This document shows positions 24,979 to 34,610 of a DNA stretch of 64,000 nt, in pieces (the stretch's first letter is position 1; each line of letters begins with the position of its first letter). A program made the position numbers and the translations under genes. A model generated the notes under the pieces. It was given only the letters and a program-made list of their open reading frames with translations. It was not told the origin of the DNA and did not search any database. Origin of the DNA: Bacteroidia bacterium (GTDB taxonomy: Bacteria; Bacteroidota; Bacteroidia; Flavobacteriales; Flavobacteriaceae); contig JAUICK010000005.1 of assembly GCA_030427865.1 (NCBI GenBank), forward strand, positions 122,561 to 186,560. Direction: 5' to 3'.

Positions 24979-24992
24979 GTTCAACAAATTTA
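24979..24992 (-). promoter_or_regulatory. merR promoter overlapping a shared operator-like box
   Basis: On the minus strand TAAATTTG (24985-24992) fits TAnnTTTG and lies about 22 bases before the merR start. The plus-strand reading GTTCAACAAATTTA matches the crtI box GTTAAACAAATATA at 12 of 14 positions. This suggests that the regulator controls its own gene and crtI through the same type of site. Confidence 0.45.
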
Positions 24993-25029
24993 AAGTATTT
25001 TTAGGAAATAAAATATTTTTTAGGAAAAT

Positions 25030-25051
25030 TGTAACATTTGATACATTTACA
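25030..25051 (+). promoter_or_regulatory. Inverted repeat TGTAA-N12-TTACA before the ECF sigma gene
   Basis: TGTAA (25030-25034) and TTACA (25047-25051) form a perfect 5-base inverted repeat with a 12-base spacer in the 117-bp divergent region. It lies about 30 bases before the GTG start of the sigma gene. A MerR dimer or the sigma factor itself might act here; no TAnnTTTG box is seen on this strand. Confidence 0.35.
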
Positions 25052-25080
25052 CTACTTATAATAGAACTAACTACTTACAG

Positions 25081-25575
25081 GTGCAAAAAGATTTAGAGAC
25101 TAAATTTTTATCAGACTTTGAACAAAATCAGAATATAGCACATAAAATTTGTAGGATTTATACTACAAATAAAGATGCACATAATGACTTGTTTCAAGAA
25201 ATAACCATTCAGCTTTGGAAAAATTATCCAAAGTTTAGAGGAGATTCTAAATTTAGTACATGGATGTACAGAGTAGCTCTAAATACAGCAATTTCTCTGT
25301 ATAGAAAATCTACAAAAAGAGTTAGAACACAAGATATTAATGATGTTGCATTTAAAATAAAGTCGAATGATTATGATGACACAGAAGAACGTCAGTTAAA
25401 AGCGTTATACGAGGCTATTCATAAATTAAACGATATCGATAAAGCACTTATTTTCTTGTATTTAGAAGATAAACCTTATAAAGAAATATCAGAAACATTG
25501 GGTATTTCTTCTGTAAATGCAAGAGTAAAGATGAACAGAGCTAAAGAAAAATTAAAAAACATACTAAACCCATAA
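25081..25575 (+). CDS. ECF-type RNA polymerase sigma factor (GTG start)
   Basis: A 164-residue sigma-70 family protein with region 2 (DLFQEITIQLWKNYPKFRGD, then KFSTWMYRVALNTAISLYRK) and region 4 (ALIFLYLEDKPYKEISETLG, then ISSVNARVKMNRAKEKLK). No ATG precedes region 2, so GTG 25081 is the start. It is divergent from the CarH-like gene, in the arrangement known for LitR/LitS in Streptomyces, where the sigma factor carries the light signal to the carotenoid genes. It is followed four bases later by a membrane protein gene, which may be its partner. Confidence 0.9.
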   Translation: MQKDLETKFLSDFEQNQNIAHKICRIYTTNKDAHNDLFQEITIQLWKNYPKFRGDSKFSTWMYRVALNTAISLYRKSTKRVRTQDINDVAFKIKSNDYDDTEERQLKALYEAIHKLNDIDKALIFLYLEDKPYKEISETLGISSVNARVKMNRAKEKLKNILNP

Positions 25576-25579
25576 CTCT

Positions 25580-26194
25580 ATGGATGTATTAGATAATTAT
25601 AAAAAAGTCTGGGAAAATCAGCCAGAAGAAGTCAGTAAATTTTCAGCATTAGAAATTTACAAAATGGCGCATTCAAAATCATCATCAATAGTAAAATGGA
25701 TTTTTATTATTGGAATTTTAGAATTTGTTATTTTAAACTCTTTGTATTTTTTTATTGATACTAAAGAAGCTATGAAAGAATACGAAAAATTGGGTATCGA
25801 AAATTTTGTTTTTTACACTCAAATAGCTGCATATATTATATTGTTTTACTTTTTATGGATGTTCTATCAGAATTATAAAAAAATATCTACAGTAGATTCT
25901 ACTAAAATTTTAATGAAAAAAATTATTAAAACCAGAAAAACAGTTAGAAACTATGTTTTATTTAACCTTGGTTATATAGCTTTAGTAATAATTGTAGTTA
26001 CCATTGCAAATATTAATACTAATTTTGATGACTTAAACTCTAAACAATTGCTACTTATTATCTTTTCTACTTTAATAGCTACTATTTTAATTTTAGGAAT
26101 TATTTGGTTGTTTTATCAATTACTTTATGGAATTTTATTAAGAAAATTAAACAAGAATTATAAAGAATTGGCTAAATTAGACAGCATAAATTAA
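25580..26194 (+). CDS. Four-helix membrane protein, candidate anti-sigma partner
   Basis: A 204-residue protein with a 35-residue cytoplasmic start (MDVLDNYKKVWENQPEEVSK) and four hydrophobic segments (about residues 38-58, 75-97, 125-146, 160-185), ending in a charged tail. No known domain is recognised and no zinc-binding anti-sigma motif is present. Its place four bases after an ECF sigma gene suggests that it binds or controls that factor; this is inference from context. It is cotranscribed with the next gene. Confidence 0.55.
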   Translation: MDVLDNYKKVWENQPEEVSKFSALEIYKMAHSKSSSIVKWIFIIGILEFVILNSLYFFIDTKEAMKEYEKLGIENFVFYTQIAAYIILFYFLWMFYQNYKKISTVDSTKILMKKIIKTRKTVRNYVLFNLGYIALVIIVVTIANINTNFDDLNSKQLLLIIFSTLIATILILGIIWLFYQLLYGILLRKLNKNYKELAKLDSIN

Positions 26195-26201
26195 CGCTTT
26201 A

Positions 26202-26693
26202 ATGAAAAAAAAAATTCTTTTTCTAATGCTAACTGTTTCTTTAGCTGTTTTTTCTCAACAAAAATCAGATTTTTGGAACAATGTACAATATGGAGGTGGT
26301 TTTACCTTAGGGTTTAGCAACAATCAAACAACTATAGGTATTTCTCCAAGTGCTATTTATAACTTTAATAATGGTTTTTCTTTAGGTACAGGTTTTAATT
26401 ATTTGTATTCAGAAATTAATGATTTTACAACAAACGTTTATGGTGCAAGCATTATATCTTTATATCAAACCGATTTTGGTATTCAGTTTTCTGGAGATTT
26501 AGATTACTATTTTGCAAAACAAACAGATTTTAGCAACAATACTTCTGTAAAAACAAATTTCCCTGCTTTGCATTTAGGAATTGCTTACAACCAAGGTAGG
26601 TTTGCTGTTGGATTGAGATATGACGTTTTATATGATAAAAACAAAAGTGTTTTTGCTTCTCCATTTTCGCCAGTTGTTCGTTTTTATTTCTGA
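26202..26693 (+). CDS. Small outer-membrane beta-barrel-like protein
   Basis: A 163-residue protein with a signal peptide ([19 protein letters not shown]) and alternating hydrophobic strands with many Gly, Asn and aromatic residues, ending in VVRFYF, the typical aromatic C-terminus of an outer-membrane barrel. Similar flavobacterial proteins have been called alpha-ketoglutarate decarboxylase in automatic annotation, but nothing here supports an enzyme. It is the third gene after the ECF sigma gene. It converges with the threonine aldolase gene with a 10-base overlap. Confidence 0.6.
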   Translation: MKKKILFLMLTVSLAVFSQQKSDFWNNVQYGGGFTLGFSNNQTTIGISPSAIYNFNNGFSLGTGFNYLYSEINDFTTNVYGASIISLYQTDFGIQFSGDLDYYFAKQTDFSNNTSVKTNFPALHLGIAYNQGRFAVGLRYDVLYDKNKSVFASPFSPVVRFYF

Positions 26694-27709
26694 TAATTTT
26701 TAAGCTCTTTTAACAAAACCTCGTGCATATTATCTGTGTAATCTAAATGCGTAACAATTCTTATTTTTCCTTCACCCATTGGCGTTAACAAAATATTTTT
26801 AGCTGCCATTTTATTGATAAAATTTGTATCTCCAATACTTTTATCGACATAAAAAATAATGATATTTGTTTCTATAGGTTCTACTTTTGTAACATAAGAA
26901 ACCGATTCTAAAACTGCTCCTATTCCTTTTGCTTTTTGATGATCTTCTGCTAATCTTTCTACATGATTATCTAAGGCATACATACCTGCAGCTGCTAAAA
27001 AACCAACTTGTCTCATAGCGCCACCAAACAATTTTCTAATTCTTAGTGCTTTTGCAATATGCTCTTTAGAACCCAATAAAATAGAACCAATTGGTGCTCC
27101 TAAACCTTTTGATAAACAAATAGAAATGGTGTCAAACAAAGCACCATATTGTTTTGGCGTTTCATTTTTTGCAACCAAAGCATTAAATAAACGTGCACCA
27201 TCTAAATGAAATGTCAAATTATTATTTTTAGATATTTTCTGTAATTTTTCTAATTCAGCAAAATCCCAACAAGCTCCTCCTCCTTTATTGGTGGTGTTTT
27301 CTATACAAACTAAGCGTGAAAACGGAACGTGAATATCAGAACGTCCTGCAACTGCTTCTTGCAACTGTTCTGCTGTAAACATACCTCTGTTACCATCAAT
27401 TAATTTACAAGTAACACCTGCATTAAATGCTGCTCCTCCACCTTCATAATTATAAACGTGTGCATATTTGTCGCAAATTAATTTATCTCCTGGTTGTGTG
27501 TGCAATTTAATCGCAGTTTGATTTGCCATTGTTCCTGAAGGAAAAAATAACGCATCTTCCATATCAAATAATTTGGCAGCTTTTTCTTGCAATTCATTTA
27601 CTGTTGGATCCATTTTAAAAACATCATCACCCACTTTTGCATTTAGCATTGCATCCAACATTTCTTTTGTTGGTCTGGTTACTGTATCTGAGATTAAGTC
27701 TATTGTCAT
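26684..27709 (-). CDS. ltaE: Low-specificity L-threonine aldolase
   Basis: A 341-residue PLP enzyme splitting threonine to glycine and acetaldehyde. Motifs: [18 protein letters not shown] at the start, [26 protein letters not shown] and the PLP lysine in [18 protein letters not shown]. Length and layout are normal. It is a single gene between two plus-strand genes. Confidence 0.92.
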   Translation of the reverse strand: MTIDLISDTVTRPTKEMLDAMLNAKVGDDVFKMDPTVNELQEKAAKLFDMEDALFFPSGTMANQTAIKLHTQPGDKLICDKYAHVYNYEGGGAAFNAGVTCKLIDGNRGMFTAEQLQEAVAGRSDIHVPFSRLVCIENTTNKGGGACWDFAELEKLQKISKNNNLTFHLDGARLFNALVAKNETPKQYGALFDTISICLSKGLGAPIGSILLGSKEHIAKALRIRKLFGGAMRQVGFLAAAGMYALDNHVERLAEDHQKAKGIGAVLESVSYVTKVEPIETNIIIFYVDKSIGDTNFINKMAAKNILLTPMGEGKIRIVTHLDYTDNMHEVLLKELKNYQK

Positions 27710-27731
27710 TTTAAATTTTTATATTTATAAT

Positions 27732-27911
27732 ATGGAAACATTTTTAGGTTTAATTATAATAACTTTCATAATCTTAATTTTTGTTAGTGCTTACAAAAAT
27801 ATTTACAATCCTAAACACGATTATTCTGGAAATTTAGATAAACAAAAGAAAGATTACGAAAACACTTTCCCATATTTAATAGACATTATTAAAAGTTTAT
27901 TTAAGAAATAA
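27732..27911 (+). CDS. Small single-helix membrane protein
   Basis: A 59-residue protein starting METFLGLIIITFIILIFVSA with one N-terminal membrane helix, then a charged tail (NPKHDYSGNLDKQKKDYENT and FPYLIDIIKSLFKK). ATG 27732 is preferred, since a longer open frame upstream overlaps the threonine aldolase gene on the other strand. Function unknown. It ends exactly where the minus-strand metalloprotease gene ends. Confidence 0.55.
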   Translation: METFLGLIIITFIILIFVSAYKNIYNPKHDYSGNLDKQKKDYENTFPYLIDIIKSLFKK

Positions 27912-30314
27912 TTAATAATCACTTCCAATTGGAGAACCATCAGGTATTTTTGGTGCATTCATTTTCTTAAATGATGTTGGATTCTTTAAAAACCCATCAA
28001 TCTTTTTAATCATAGCTGCATTGTAAATTTTCTGAACTCCTTCTAATTTTTTTCCTTTTAAAATCGATTTTATTTCATCCAATTTAAACATCGTAATAGC
28101 ATTTACTTGTTTGTACTGATTTTTATACGCTGCTAAATAAAATAATTGCTCTAAAACCTTATTATTAATTACATTTTGTAATTCTTGATAATACCTATCT
28201 TTATGAGTTTTCTTGATGGTTTTCGTAATTAATTCATCTATCAACTCTTCTAAACCTAATTGCCTTTTACTTAAACTTTTATGCGCAATTAATCTTGACA
28301 TTCTTTGTGGATTTAGTAATAAATTCAATGTCATTTCTGAAGCAGTTTCTACAGCAGAAAACGCATCAAAAGCTACACCCACTTTGCTATTAAAAGATTC
28401 GCGAGTTCTCCAATAACCAATGGCTCTTGGTGGAAATAAATCTAATTTTTCTTTCGGAATTGCAATTTCATCTACAGCAATTGTTTTTAAAACTGCTTGT
28501 AATGCTATTCTTTCTGTGGTACCAGAAACTCTTTTTACTACTGTTTGGTTCCCTCCTTTTACAGCATAACTATATTCTAAACCTCCAATTAATTTTGTAG
28601 TAGCCTCTGTTTGAAATCTATGCAAAAAATATAGTGGAACAAACACGTCTTCTAAGACAGAATAAGGCTCTCCAGTCTTAATATTATCTGTAGAAAAATT
28701 AGCAATGGCCATTTTTCTAATTTTTAAAAGATTGTACAATTCATCATAAATATTACCTCCATTATCCCATAAATGTGCTGTTGCACTTGCACTTCCTTGT
28801 GGTCTTGCATCAGAATCTGACAAATATTTTAATCCGCTTGCAAAAGCATCCCCTAAAATTTTATTTAAGGCTTTGTCTTCATTCGTTCCTTTTGGAAAAT
28901 CTTGATAAGAGTAAGCAACAGTCACTTTATCCCAAGCTCCAATTTTAGTATCATACGCATCAGAAAAATCGATTTTACCATCTTTTAAAGTGAATTTTGG
29001 ATGTGGATAATCCATGACAGAAGTTCTACCATTTGTACTTGCAGTAAAGTTGTGAGCAAAACCAAGAGTATGACCAATTTCGTGTGCAGATAGTTGTCTA
29101 ATTCTTGCAATTGCCATTTGCATAGCAAAATCATCATCAACAGTATTATTTTTAAATGGTGCTTGTAAAGCTTGTGCAATTAAATAATCTTGACGAATTC
29201 GTAAACTTCCTAAACTTACGTGTCCTTTAATAATTTCTCCAGTTCTTGGGTCAGAAATATTGGCTCCATAACTCCAACCTCTGGTTGATCTGTGTACCCA
29301 TTGTACAACATTGTAACGAACATCTAACATGTCTGCACCTTCTGGTAAAATTTTAAACTGAAAAGCATTTTTATAGCCAGCAGCTTCAAAAGCTTGATTC
29401 CACCAACGACCACCATCTAACAAAGCACTTCTAACTGGTTCTGGAGTTCCTCTATCTAAATAATAAATAATTGGTTCTACAGCTTCAGAAATTTTTGCTT
29501 TCGGGTTTTTCTTTTCTAAGCGATGTCTATAAATAAATCGTTTTGTAATCGATTGGTTTACTGGTGTAGAATAATCCATATAACTCATTTGCCAAGAACC
29601 AGATCTTGGATCGTATTTTCTTGGTTTATAGTTATTATCAGGCAACTCTACAAAAGAATGGTGCTGATGCACAGTAACTGCACTTGCATCTGGAGTTACA
29701 CTTCTAATATTATATCCTTTTGGAGTTCCTTTAAAAGTAAGCATTACATCAAACTCCACATTTTTTGGAAATGCTTTGGTTCTATCTAAATGAAACGCAC
29801 TTCTACTTTTGTCTAAACTATAATTTCCTTGCTTATTTCTTGCTAAAGTTTTAGCAACACCATGTGCATCTCTCATAAAAAAAGAAGTTGCATCAACCAA
29901 AAAACTTCCGTTTTTCTCTTCTTTGATGACAAAACCATGCAAAACCGATTTTGCAAAAGCTTCTTTTACCGATTGTTTTTCTTCTTGATTATTAGTAATT
30001 GCTCTAAAATCTTGATTGGGTTGAATCATTAAAACTTTGTTACCTGCTTTTTTAAAATGCACAACAACTCCGCCTCCTAATTGCCCTCTATCTAAACCAA
30101 TATCATTAGAGCCAATACCTTCTGATAGTGAACGTACGTATAGAAATTCGTTGTCTAATTTATCAATCTGAAGAAAGATTTTATCAGATGAACTATCGTA
30201 ATAAAAAGTAAAGTATCCATTGTATTTTGTTACCTCTTTTTTGCCTTCAAAAAATTGAGCATGAGTAGTTAAAGTAATCAATAAAAAAAGAAAAAGTATG
30301 GTTCGTTTTTTCAT
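27912..30314 (-). CDS. Secreted zinc metalloprotease (metzincin; DUF5117/DUF4953 type)
   Basis: An 800-residue exported protein with a signal peptide (MKKRTILFLFLLITLTTHAQ). The zinc site HEIGHTLGFAHNF near residue 415 is a full HExxHxxGxxH metzincin motif, followed by the SVMDYPHPKF Met-turn. The N-terminal third fits DUF5117-like sequences. Such proteins are common in Bacteroidetes and are thought to be periplasmic or surface peptidases; substrates are unknown. It is a single gene with a long upstream spacer shared divergently with prfB. Confidence 0.88.
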   Translation of the reverse strand: MKKRTILFLFLLITLTTHAQFFEGKKEVTKYNGYFTFYYDSSSDKIFLQIDKLDNEFLYVRSLSEGIGSNDIGLDRGQLGGGVVVHFKKAGNKVLMIQPNQDFRAITNNQEEKQSVKEAFAKSVLHGFVIKEEKNGSFLVDATSFFMRDAHGVAKTLARNKQGNYSLDKSRSAFHLDRTKAFPKNVEFDVMLTFKGTPKGYNIRSVTPDASAVTVHQHHSFVELPDNNYKPRKYDPRSGSWQMSYMDYSTPVNQSITKRFIYRHRLEKKNPKAKISEAVEPIIYYLDRGTPEPVRSALLDGGRWWNQAFEAAGYKNAFQFKILPEGADMLDVRYNVVQWVHRSTRGWSYGANISDPRTGEIIKGHVSLGSLRIRQDYLIAQALQAPFKNNTVDDDFAMQMAIARIRQLSAHEIGHTLGFAHNFTASTNGRTSVMDYPHPKFTLKDGKIDFSDAYDTKIGAWDKVTVAYSYQDFPKGTNEDKALNKILGDAFASGLKYLSDSDARPQGSASATAHLWDNGGNIYDELYNLLKIRKMAIANFSTDNIKTGEPYSVLEDVFVPLYFLHRFQTEATTKLIGGLEYSYAVKGGNQTVVKRVSGTTERIALQAVLKTIAVDEIAIPKEKLDLFPPRAIGYWRTRESFNSKVGVAFDAFSAVETASEMTLNLLLNPQRMSRLIAHKSLSKRQLGLEELIDELITKTIKKTHKDRYYQELQNVINNKVLEQLFYLAAYKNQYKQVNAITMFKLDEIKSILKGKKLEGVQKIYNAAMIKKIDGFLKNPTSFKKMNAPKIPDGSPIGSDY

Positions 30315-30386
30315 GGTTTGTAGATTTTGTATAAATCTATAAAATAACTCTTAACTTTTAAAACAAGATATCTTAAAATTTCATTT

Positions 30387-30394
30387 ATTTTTGT
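30387..30394 (+). promoter_or_regulatory. Possible promoter -7 box upstream of prfB
   Basis: TATTTTTG fits TAnnTTTG, about 125 bases before the prfB start in the spacer shared with the metalloprotease gene. The spacer is AT-rich and similar octamers can occur by chance, so this is weak. Confidence 0.3.
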
Positions 30395-30516
30395 AAGAAT
30401 CAAACGCAAAACAAAAATTGCCATAAATTCACGGATTAAAAATCAAGACAATTTTTCTGTGTAATTTTAAATAATTTTTACGTAAAAAAATTTGTGAATT
30501 TGAGGCTTTTAAACTT

Positions 30517-31614
30517 ATGATTACACAAGACCAATTAAAAGATATTTCAACAAGAATAGAAAAGTTAAAATCTTATTTAGAAATTGATAAAAAACTAATT
30601 GAAATATCTAACGAAGAAGAAAGAACAGCGAATCCTGATTTTTGGAACGACCCAAAAGCTGCAGAAATTGTAATGAAAGAATTGCGTTTCAAAAAAAAAT
30701 GGGTACAAGATTATAACAAAGCAATTACTTTAAATGAAGATGTAAATGTCTTATATGAATTTTACAAAGAGGGAGAAGTTGAAGAAACTGAAATTACAGA
30801 ACAGTTTGAAAATTTAAGCTCTTTTTTAGAAGATATTGAGTTTAAAAATATGCTATCTGAAGAAGGAGATTCTCTTTCTGCTACAATTCAAATTACTGCT
30901 GGTGCTGGAGGTACAGAATCTTGCGATTGGGCAGAAATGCTCTTTAGAATGTATACCATGTGGGCAGAAAAACAGGGATTTAAACTAAAAACACTCAACT
31001 ATCAAGCTGGAGATACTGCCGGTATAAAAACTGTAACTTTTGAGGTAGATGGTGATTATGCTTTTGGTTGGTTAAAAGGTGAAAATGGTGTGCACAGATT
31101 GGTTAGAATTTCTCCTTTCGATTCGAATGCCAAACGTCATACAAGTTTTGCTTCTGTTTACGTGTATCCAGTTGCAGATGAATCTATTGAGGTTGATATT
31201 AATCCAGCAGATATCGAAATTACGACTGCCCGATCAAGTGGTGCAGGTGGGCAAAATGTGAATAAAGTAGAAACTAAAGTTCAGTTAACTCATAAACCCA
31301 CAGGAATTCAAATTCAATGTTCAAATTCACGTTCTCAGCACGACAATAGGGCAACTGCAATGCAAATGTTAAAATCGCAATTATACGAAATTGAATTGCA
31401 AAAACAACAAGCCGCCAGAGATGATATTGAAGCTAACAAAATGAAAAACGAATGGGGAAGCCAGATTAGAAATTATGTGATGCATCCTTATAAATTAGTA
31501 AAAGATGTTAGAACTGCTCATGAAACTGGAAATGTAGATGCAGTTATGGACGGAAATATACAACCGTTTTTAAAAGCCTATTTAATGTTAAACGGACAGA
31601 AAGAAAGTAGTTAG
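30517..31614 (+). CDS. prfB: Peptide chain release factor 2 (no frameshift)
   Basis: A 365-residue class I release factor that reads UGA and UAA stops. The stop-codon tripeptide Ser-Pro-Phe is at residues 199-201 ([13 protein letters not shown]) and the catalytic GGQ at 244-246 ([16 protein letters not shown]). Unlike E. coli and many other bacteria, the frame is continuous through the usual programmed frameshift position ([10 protein letters not shown], residues 17-26), with no in-frame UGA there. The classical self-regulation therefore seems absent. Confidence 0.95.
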   Translation: MITQDQLKDISTRIEKLKSYLEIDKKLIEISNEEERTANPDFWNDPKAAEIVMKELRFKKKWVQDYNKAITLNEDVNVLYEFYKEGEVEETEITEQFENLSSFLEDIEFKNMLSEEGDSLSATIQITAGAGGTESCDWAEMLFRMYTMWAEKQGFKLKTLNYQAGDTAGIKTVTFEVDGDYAFGWLKGENGVHRLVRISPFDSNAKRHTSFASVYVYPVADESIEVDINPADIEITTARSSGAGGQNVNKVETKVQLTHKPTGIQIQCSNSRSQHDNRATAMQMLKSQLYEIELQKQQAARDDIEANKMKNEWGSQIRNYVMHPYKLVKDVRTAHETGNVDAVMDGNIQPFLKAYLMLNGQKESS

Positions 31615-31631
31615 TACAAATTTAATTAATT

Positions 31632-31689
31632 TGTCATTTCGAGCACAGTCGAGAAATCTAAACTTTGAAACTTTGAAACTTTGAAACTT
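31632..31689. repeat. TGTCATTTCGAG repeat plus (ACTTTGAA)n tract
   Basis: After prfB come TGTCATTTCGAGCACAGTCG (related to the element at 14275) and then nearly four head-to-tail copies of ACTTTGAA at 31661-31689, ending eight bases before the ArsC-like gene. The second part is a simple octamer tandem repeat placed at a ribosome-binding region. Confidence 0.75.
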
Positions 31690-31697
31690 AATCAAAA

Positions 31698-32039
31698 ATG
31701 ATAAAAATATACCACAATCCACGTTGCTCTAAATCAAGACAAGGTGTTTCCTTTTTAGAAAGCTTAAAAAAAGAATTCGAAATTATTAAGTATTTAGAGC
31801 ATATTCCGTCAGAAAAAGAACTGACACAAATTATCAATTTATTAGGCATCTCCCCTTTTCAATTAGTAAGAAAAAATGAAAAAATCTGGAAAGAAAATTA
31901 TAGAGGTAAAGAATTATCTGATGCAGAAATTATCAAAGCAATGATAGAAAATCCTAAATTAATTGAACGCCCGATTGTAATTAACAACAATAAAGCTGTT
32001 GTTGGCAGACCTACTGAATCTATTTTAGAAATCATCTAA
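31698..32039 (+). CDS. arsC: ArsC-family (thioredoxin-fold) arsenate reductase-like protein
   Basis: A 113-residue protein of the ArsC/Spx/YffB group with the catalytic cysteine in YHNPRCSKSRQG (Cys10), the EIIKYLEHIPSEKEL segment and ERPIVINNNKAVVGRP near the C-terminus. The pattern with IERPIV and GRP is that of glutaredoxin-dependent arsenate reductases. No ars operon genes are nearby, so a general thiol-related role is possible. Confidence 0.8.
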   Translation: MIKIYHNPRCSKSRQGVSFLESLKKEFEIIKYLEHIPSEKELTQIINLLGISPFQLVRKNEKIWKENYRGKELSDAEIIKAMIENPKLIERPIVINNNKAVVGRPTESILEII

Positions 32040-32138
32040 ATAAATCCATTTTAATTTGTTTAACTTTTTTTTAACGAAATTAGACTAAACTTAGAAAGAA
32101 CTTTGTAGTCTTAAGCCAAATTATTAAACCAAACAGTT

Positions 32139-34598
32139 TTGACTAAAAAAGTTATTATTTTATTGTGTCTCTTTGTATGTACTGAAAGTGTTTTTTCACA
32201 AAAAATTAAAAAAACTAATGAAATTTTTATTAGTGGAAAAGTGATTGATGCCAAAACCAATCAACCTTTAGAATATGCTACCATTGTTCTAAAAAACTCT
32301 ATTACCCAAAAAATTTCTGGTGGAATTACAGATGAAGAAGGAGTTTTTAAAATTAATACTCCAAAAGGAACTTACGAGATAAGTATAGAATTTATTTCTT
32401 TCAAACCTAAAAAGTATCCAAAACAAACTATTAACCAAAATCTAAACTTAGGAACAATCAAACTCTCTGAAGATGCAAACTCTTTAGATGAAGTTGTAGT
32501 TATTGCAGAAAAAACTACAGTAGATATTCGATTAGATAAAAAAGTTTTTAATATTGGTAAAGACCTTTCTATAAGAGGAGGAAATGCCAGTGATGTTTTA
32601 GGTAATGTACCTTCTGTACAAGTCGATGTAGAAGGAAATGTAAGCTTAAGAGGAAATGAAAATGTAACCATTTTAATTGATGGAAGACCAAGTGCTTTAG
32701 TAGGCATAAATGGAGCAGATGCTTTACGTCAAATTCCTGCAGAAGCCATAGAAAAAGTCGAAGTAATTACTTCTCCATCTGCAAGATATGATGCTGAAGG
32801 AACTGCTGGTATTTTAAACATTATTTTAAGAAAAAATAAATTAACAGGTTTTAATGGCTCTTTGCAGTTTGATGCTGGTTATCCAGAAAGATATGGTGCT
32901 GCTTTTAATGCCAATTGGAGAACAAAAAAATGGAATTTCTTTACAAATACTGGTTTTAGATACAGAGCTGCACCAGGTAATGCGTTTAGCGATACCCAGA
33001 ACTTTTTACCAACTGCCCAAAATGCAAGAGTTATAGAACAAAGGCATTTTGGAAGATTAAGCCGTTCTTTATTTACCAGCTTTGGAACAGAATATTACAT
33101 CACAAAGAACTCTAGCATAATTGGAAATATCATTTTAAATAGTGGAAATGATGATGATAAAAATACCAATGCCATAGATAGATTTAATGATGCTGAAGAG
33201 CTAAATGAAGCTACTTTTAGAAGTGAAAATGAAAGCGAAGACGAAAATAGAGTTCAGTATACCTTAGATTATGTAAATAATTTCGATGGAAAAGGAAGAA
33301 AACTAACCATAAACACCCAATATTCTACAGAAACAGAAGACATTTTAAACAATATTACAGAAGTAGATACGCAGACCAATCAACTAAATGATTTAGAACA
33401 AGTAATAGAAGACCAAGATGAAAAACGTTTTTTACTGCAAACAGATTATATACATCCAGTAGGAGAAAACATTCAGTATGAAGCTGGTTATAGAGGTAAT
33501 TACAGAGATATTTTTAACCGTTTTTATTTAGCAGAAAGAAAAACTTTTCCAAACGGTCCCTTAGTTCCAGATACTAACTTAAACAATTCTTTTAACTATA
33601 AAGAATTGGTAAATGCTGCTTATTTTCAATATGGTCAAAAATTTAATAAAATATCACTTTTAGCAGGTTTAAGGTATGAATATACTTCTGTAGAAATAGA
33701 GCAACAAACCTCAACATCAACAGATAAAAATAATTACGGAAATTTATTTCCAACCTTAAATTTAGGCTTTGAACTAAAAGAAGGAGAAAACATTACTTTA
33801 GGATACAATAGAAGAATAAGAAGACCAAGAGGGCGCTTTTTAAACCCTTTTCCAAGCAGATCAAGCGAAAGTAATGTCTTTAGCGGAAACGTAAATCTAA
33901 AACCTGTATTAACAGATGCTTTAGATTTAGGCTATCTAAAGCGTTGGAAAAAATTTACACTAAGCACTTCTATTTATTACAACAGAAGTGATGAAAGCTG
34001 GGAATTTATTCAAGAAAACACAGGGCAATTAACAGATAATGGAGATCCAATTTTAAGAAGATTTCCAATCAACTTATCATTAGAAGAAAGAGTTGGTTTC
34101 GAATTTACATTAAATTATAAGCCCTTTAAAATTTGGAATATTAATAGTGATTTCAACCTTTTTCATACCATTACAGATGGAGATTACTTAGACCCAAACA
34201 CCAATAAAACTACCAATTTTGATTTTACTAACACTGCATTTTTTATCAGATTAAATCAAAAAATAACATTACCCTCAAAAATAGACCTACAAATTAACTC
34301 CAATTATAGAGGTGCTACACAAAATGCACAAAGTACAAATCAAGGTATTTTTACCATGAATATTGCTGCCAGTAAAGATATTTTTAAAGAAAAAGCTTCT
34401 TTAAGCCTAAATGTTAGCGATGTTTTTAACGGCAGAAAAAGAATGTCTACCATTGTATTACCAGGAATTTCTAATCAATATAGCGAATTTCAATGGAGAG
34501 TTGGACCTCAAGTTAGGGTAAATTTTGTTTATCGTTTTAATCAAAAGAAAAAAAGAATTCGACAAGAAAGAGAAGATGATGGTGGTGGCGAATTTTAA
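32139..34598 (+). CDS. TonB-dependent outer-membrane receptor
   Basis: An 819-residue outer-membrane protein starting at TTG 32139 (TKKVIILLCLFVCTESVFSQ signal peptide); no suitable ATG precedes it. After a carboxypeptidase-D-like regulatory domain (about residues 28-115), there is a plug domain (IRGGNASDVLGNVPSVQVDV, VSLRGNENVTILIDGRPSAL) and a long beta-barrel of the OMP_b-brl_3 type. The substrate is unknown and no SusD partner is adjacent, so it is not a Sus-like pair. Imports a ligand using TonB energy. Confidence 0.88.
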   Translation: MTKKVIILLCLFVCTESVFSQKIKKTNEIFISGKVIDAKTNQPLEYATIVLKNSITQKISGGITDEEGVFKINTPKGTYEISIEFISFKPKKYPKQTINQNLNLGTIKLSEDANSLDEVVVIAEKTTVDIRLDKKVFNIGKDLSIRGGNASDVLGNVPSVQVDVEGNVSLRGNENVTILIDGRPSALVGINGADALRQIPAEAIEKVEVITSPSARYDAEGTAGILNIILRKNKLTGFNGSLQFDAGYPERYGAAFNANWRTKKWNFFTNTGFRYRAAPGNAFSDTQNFLPTAQNARVIEQRHFGRLSRSLFTSFGTEYYITKNSSIIGNIILNSGNDDDKNTNAIDRFNDAEELNEATFRSENESEDENRVQYTLDYVNNFDGKGRKLTINTQYSTETEDILNNITEVDTQTNQLNDLEQVIEDQDEKRFLLQTDYIHPVGENIQYEAGYRGNYRDIFNRFYLAERKTFPNGPLVPDTNLNNSFNYKELVNAAYFQYGQKFNKISLLAGLRYEYTSVEIEQQTSTSTDKNNYGNLFPTLNLGFELKEGENITLGYNRRIRRPRGRFLNPFPSRSSESNVFSGNVNLKPVLTDALDLGYLKRWKKFTLSTSIYYNRSDESWEFIQENTGQLTDNGDPILRRFPINLSLEERVGFEFTLNYKPFKIWNINSDFNLFHTITDGDYLDPNTNKTTNFDFTNTAFFIRLNQKITLPSKIDLQINSNYRGATQNAQSTNQGIFTMNIAASKDIFKEKASLSLNVSDVFNGRKRMSTIVLPGISNQYSEFQWRVGPQVRVNFVYRFNQKKKRIRQEREDDGGGEF

Positions 34599-34610
34599 TT
34601 TGTAAAATAT

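Noticed and set aside
26202..26693. Alpha-ketoglutarate decarboxylase name for the small barrel protein
   Set aside because: At 163 residues with a signal peptide and barrel-like strands it has no cofactor or active site of such an enzyme.
27573..27731. Longer start of the 59-residue membrane protein
   Set aside because: The upstream part overlaps the threonine aldolase gene on the opposite strand and reads as its shadow.
30567..30597. Hidden prfB frameshift
   Set aside because: The frame was followed through the usual site and there is no in-frame UGA, so no frameshift was annotated.
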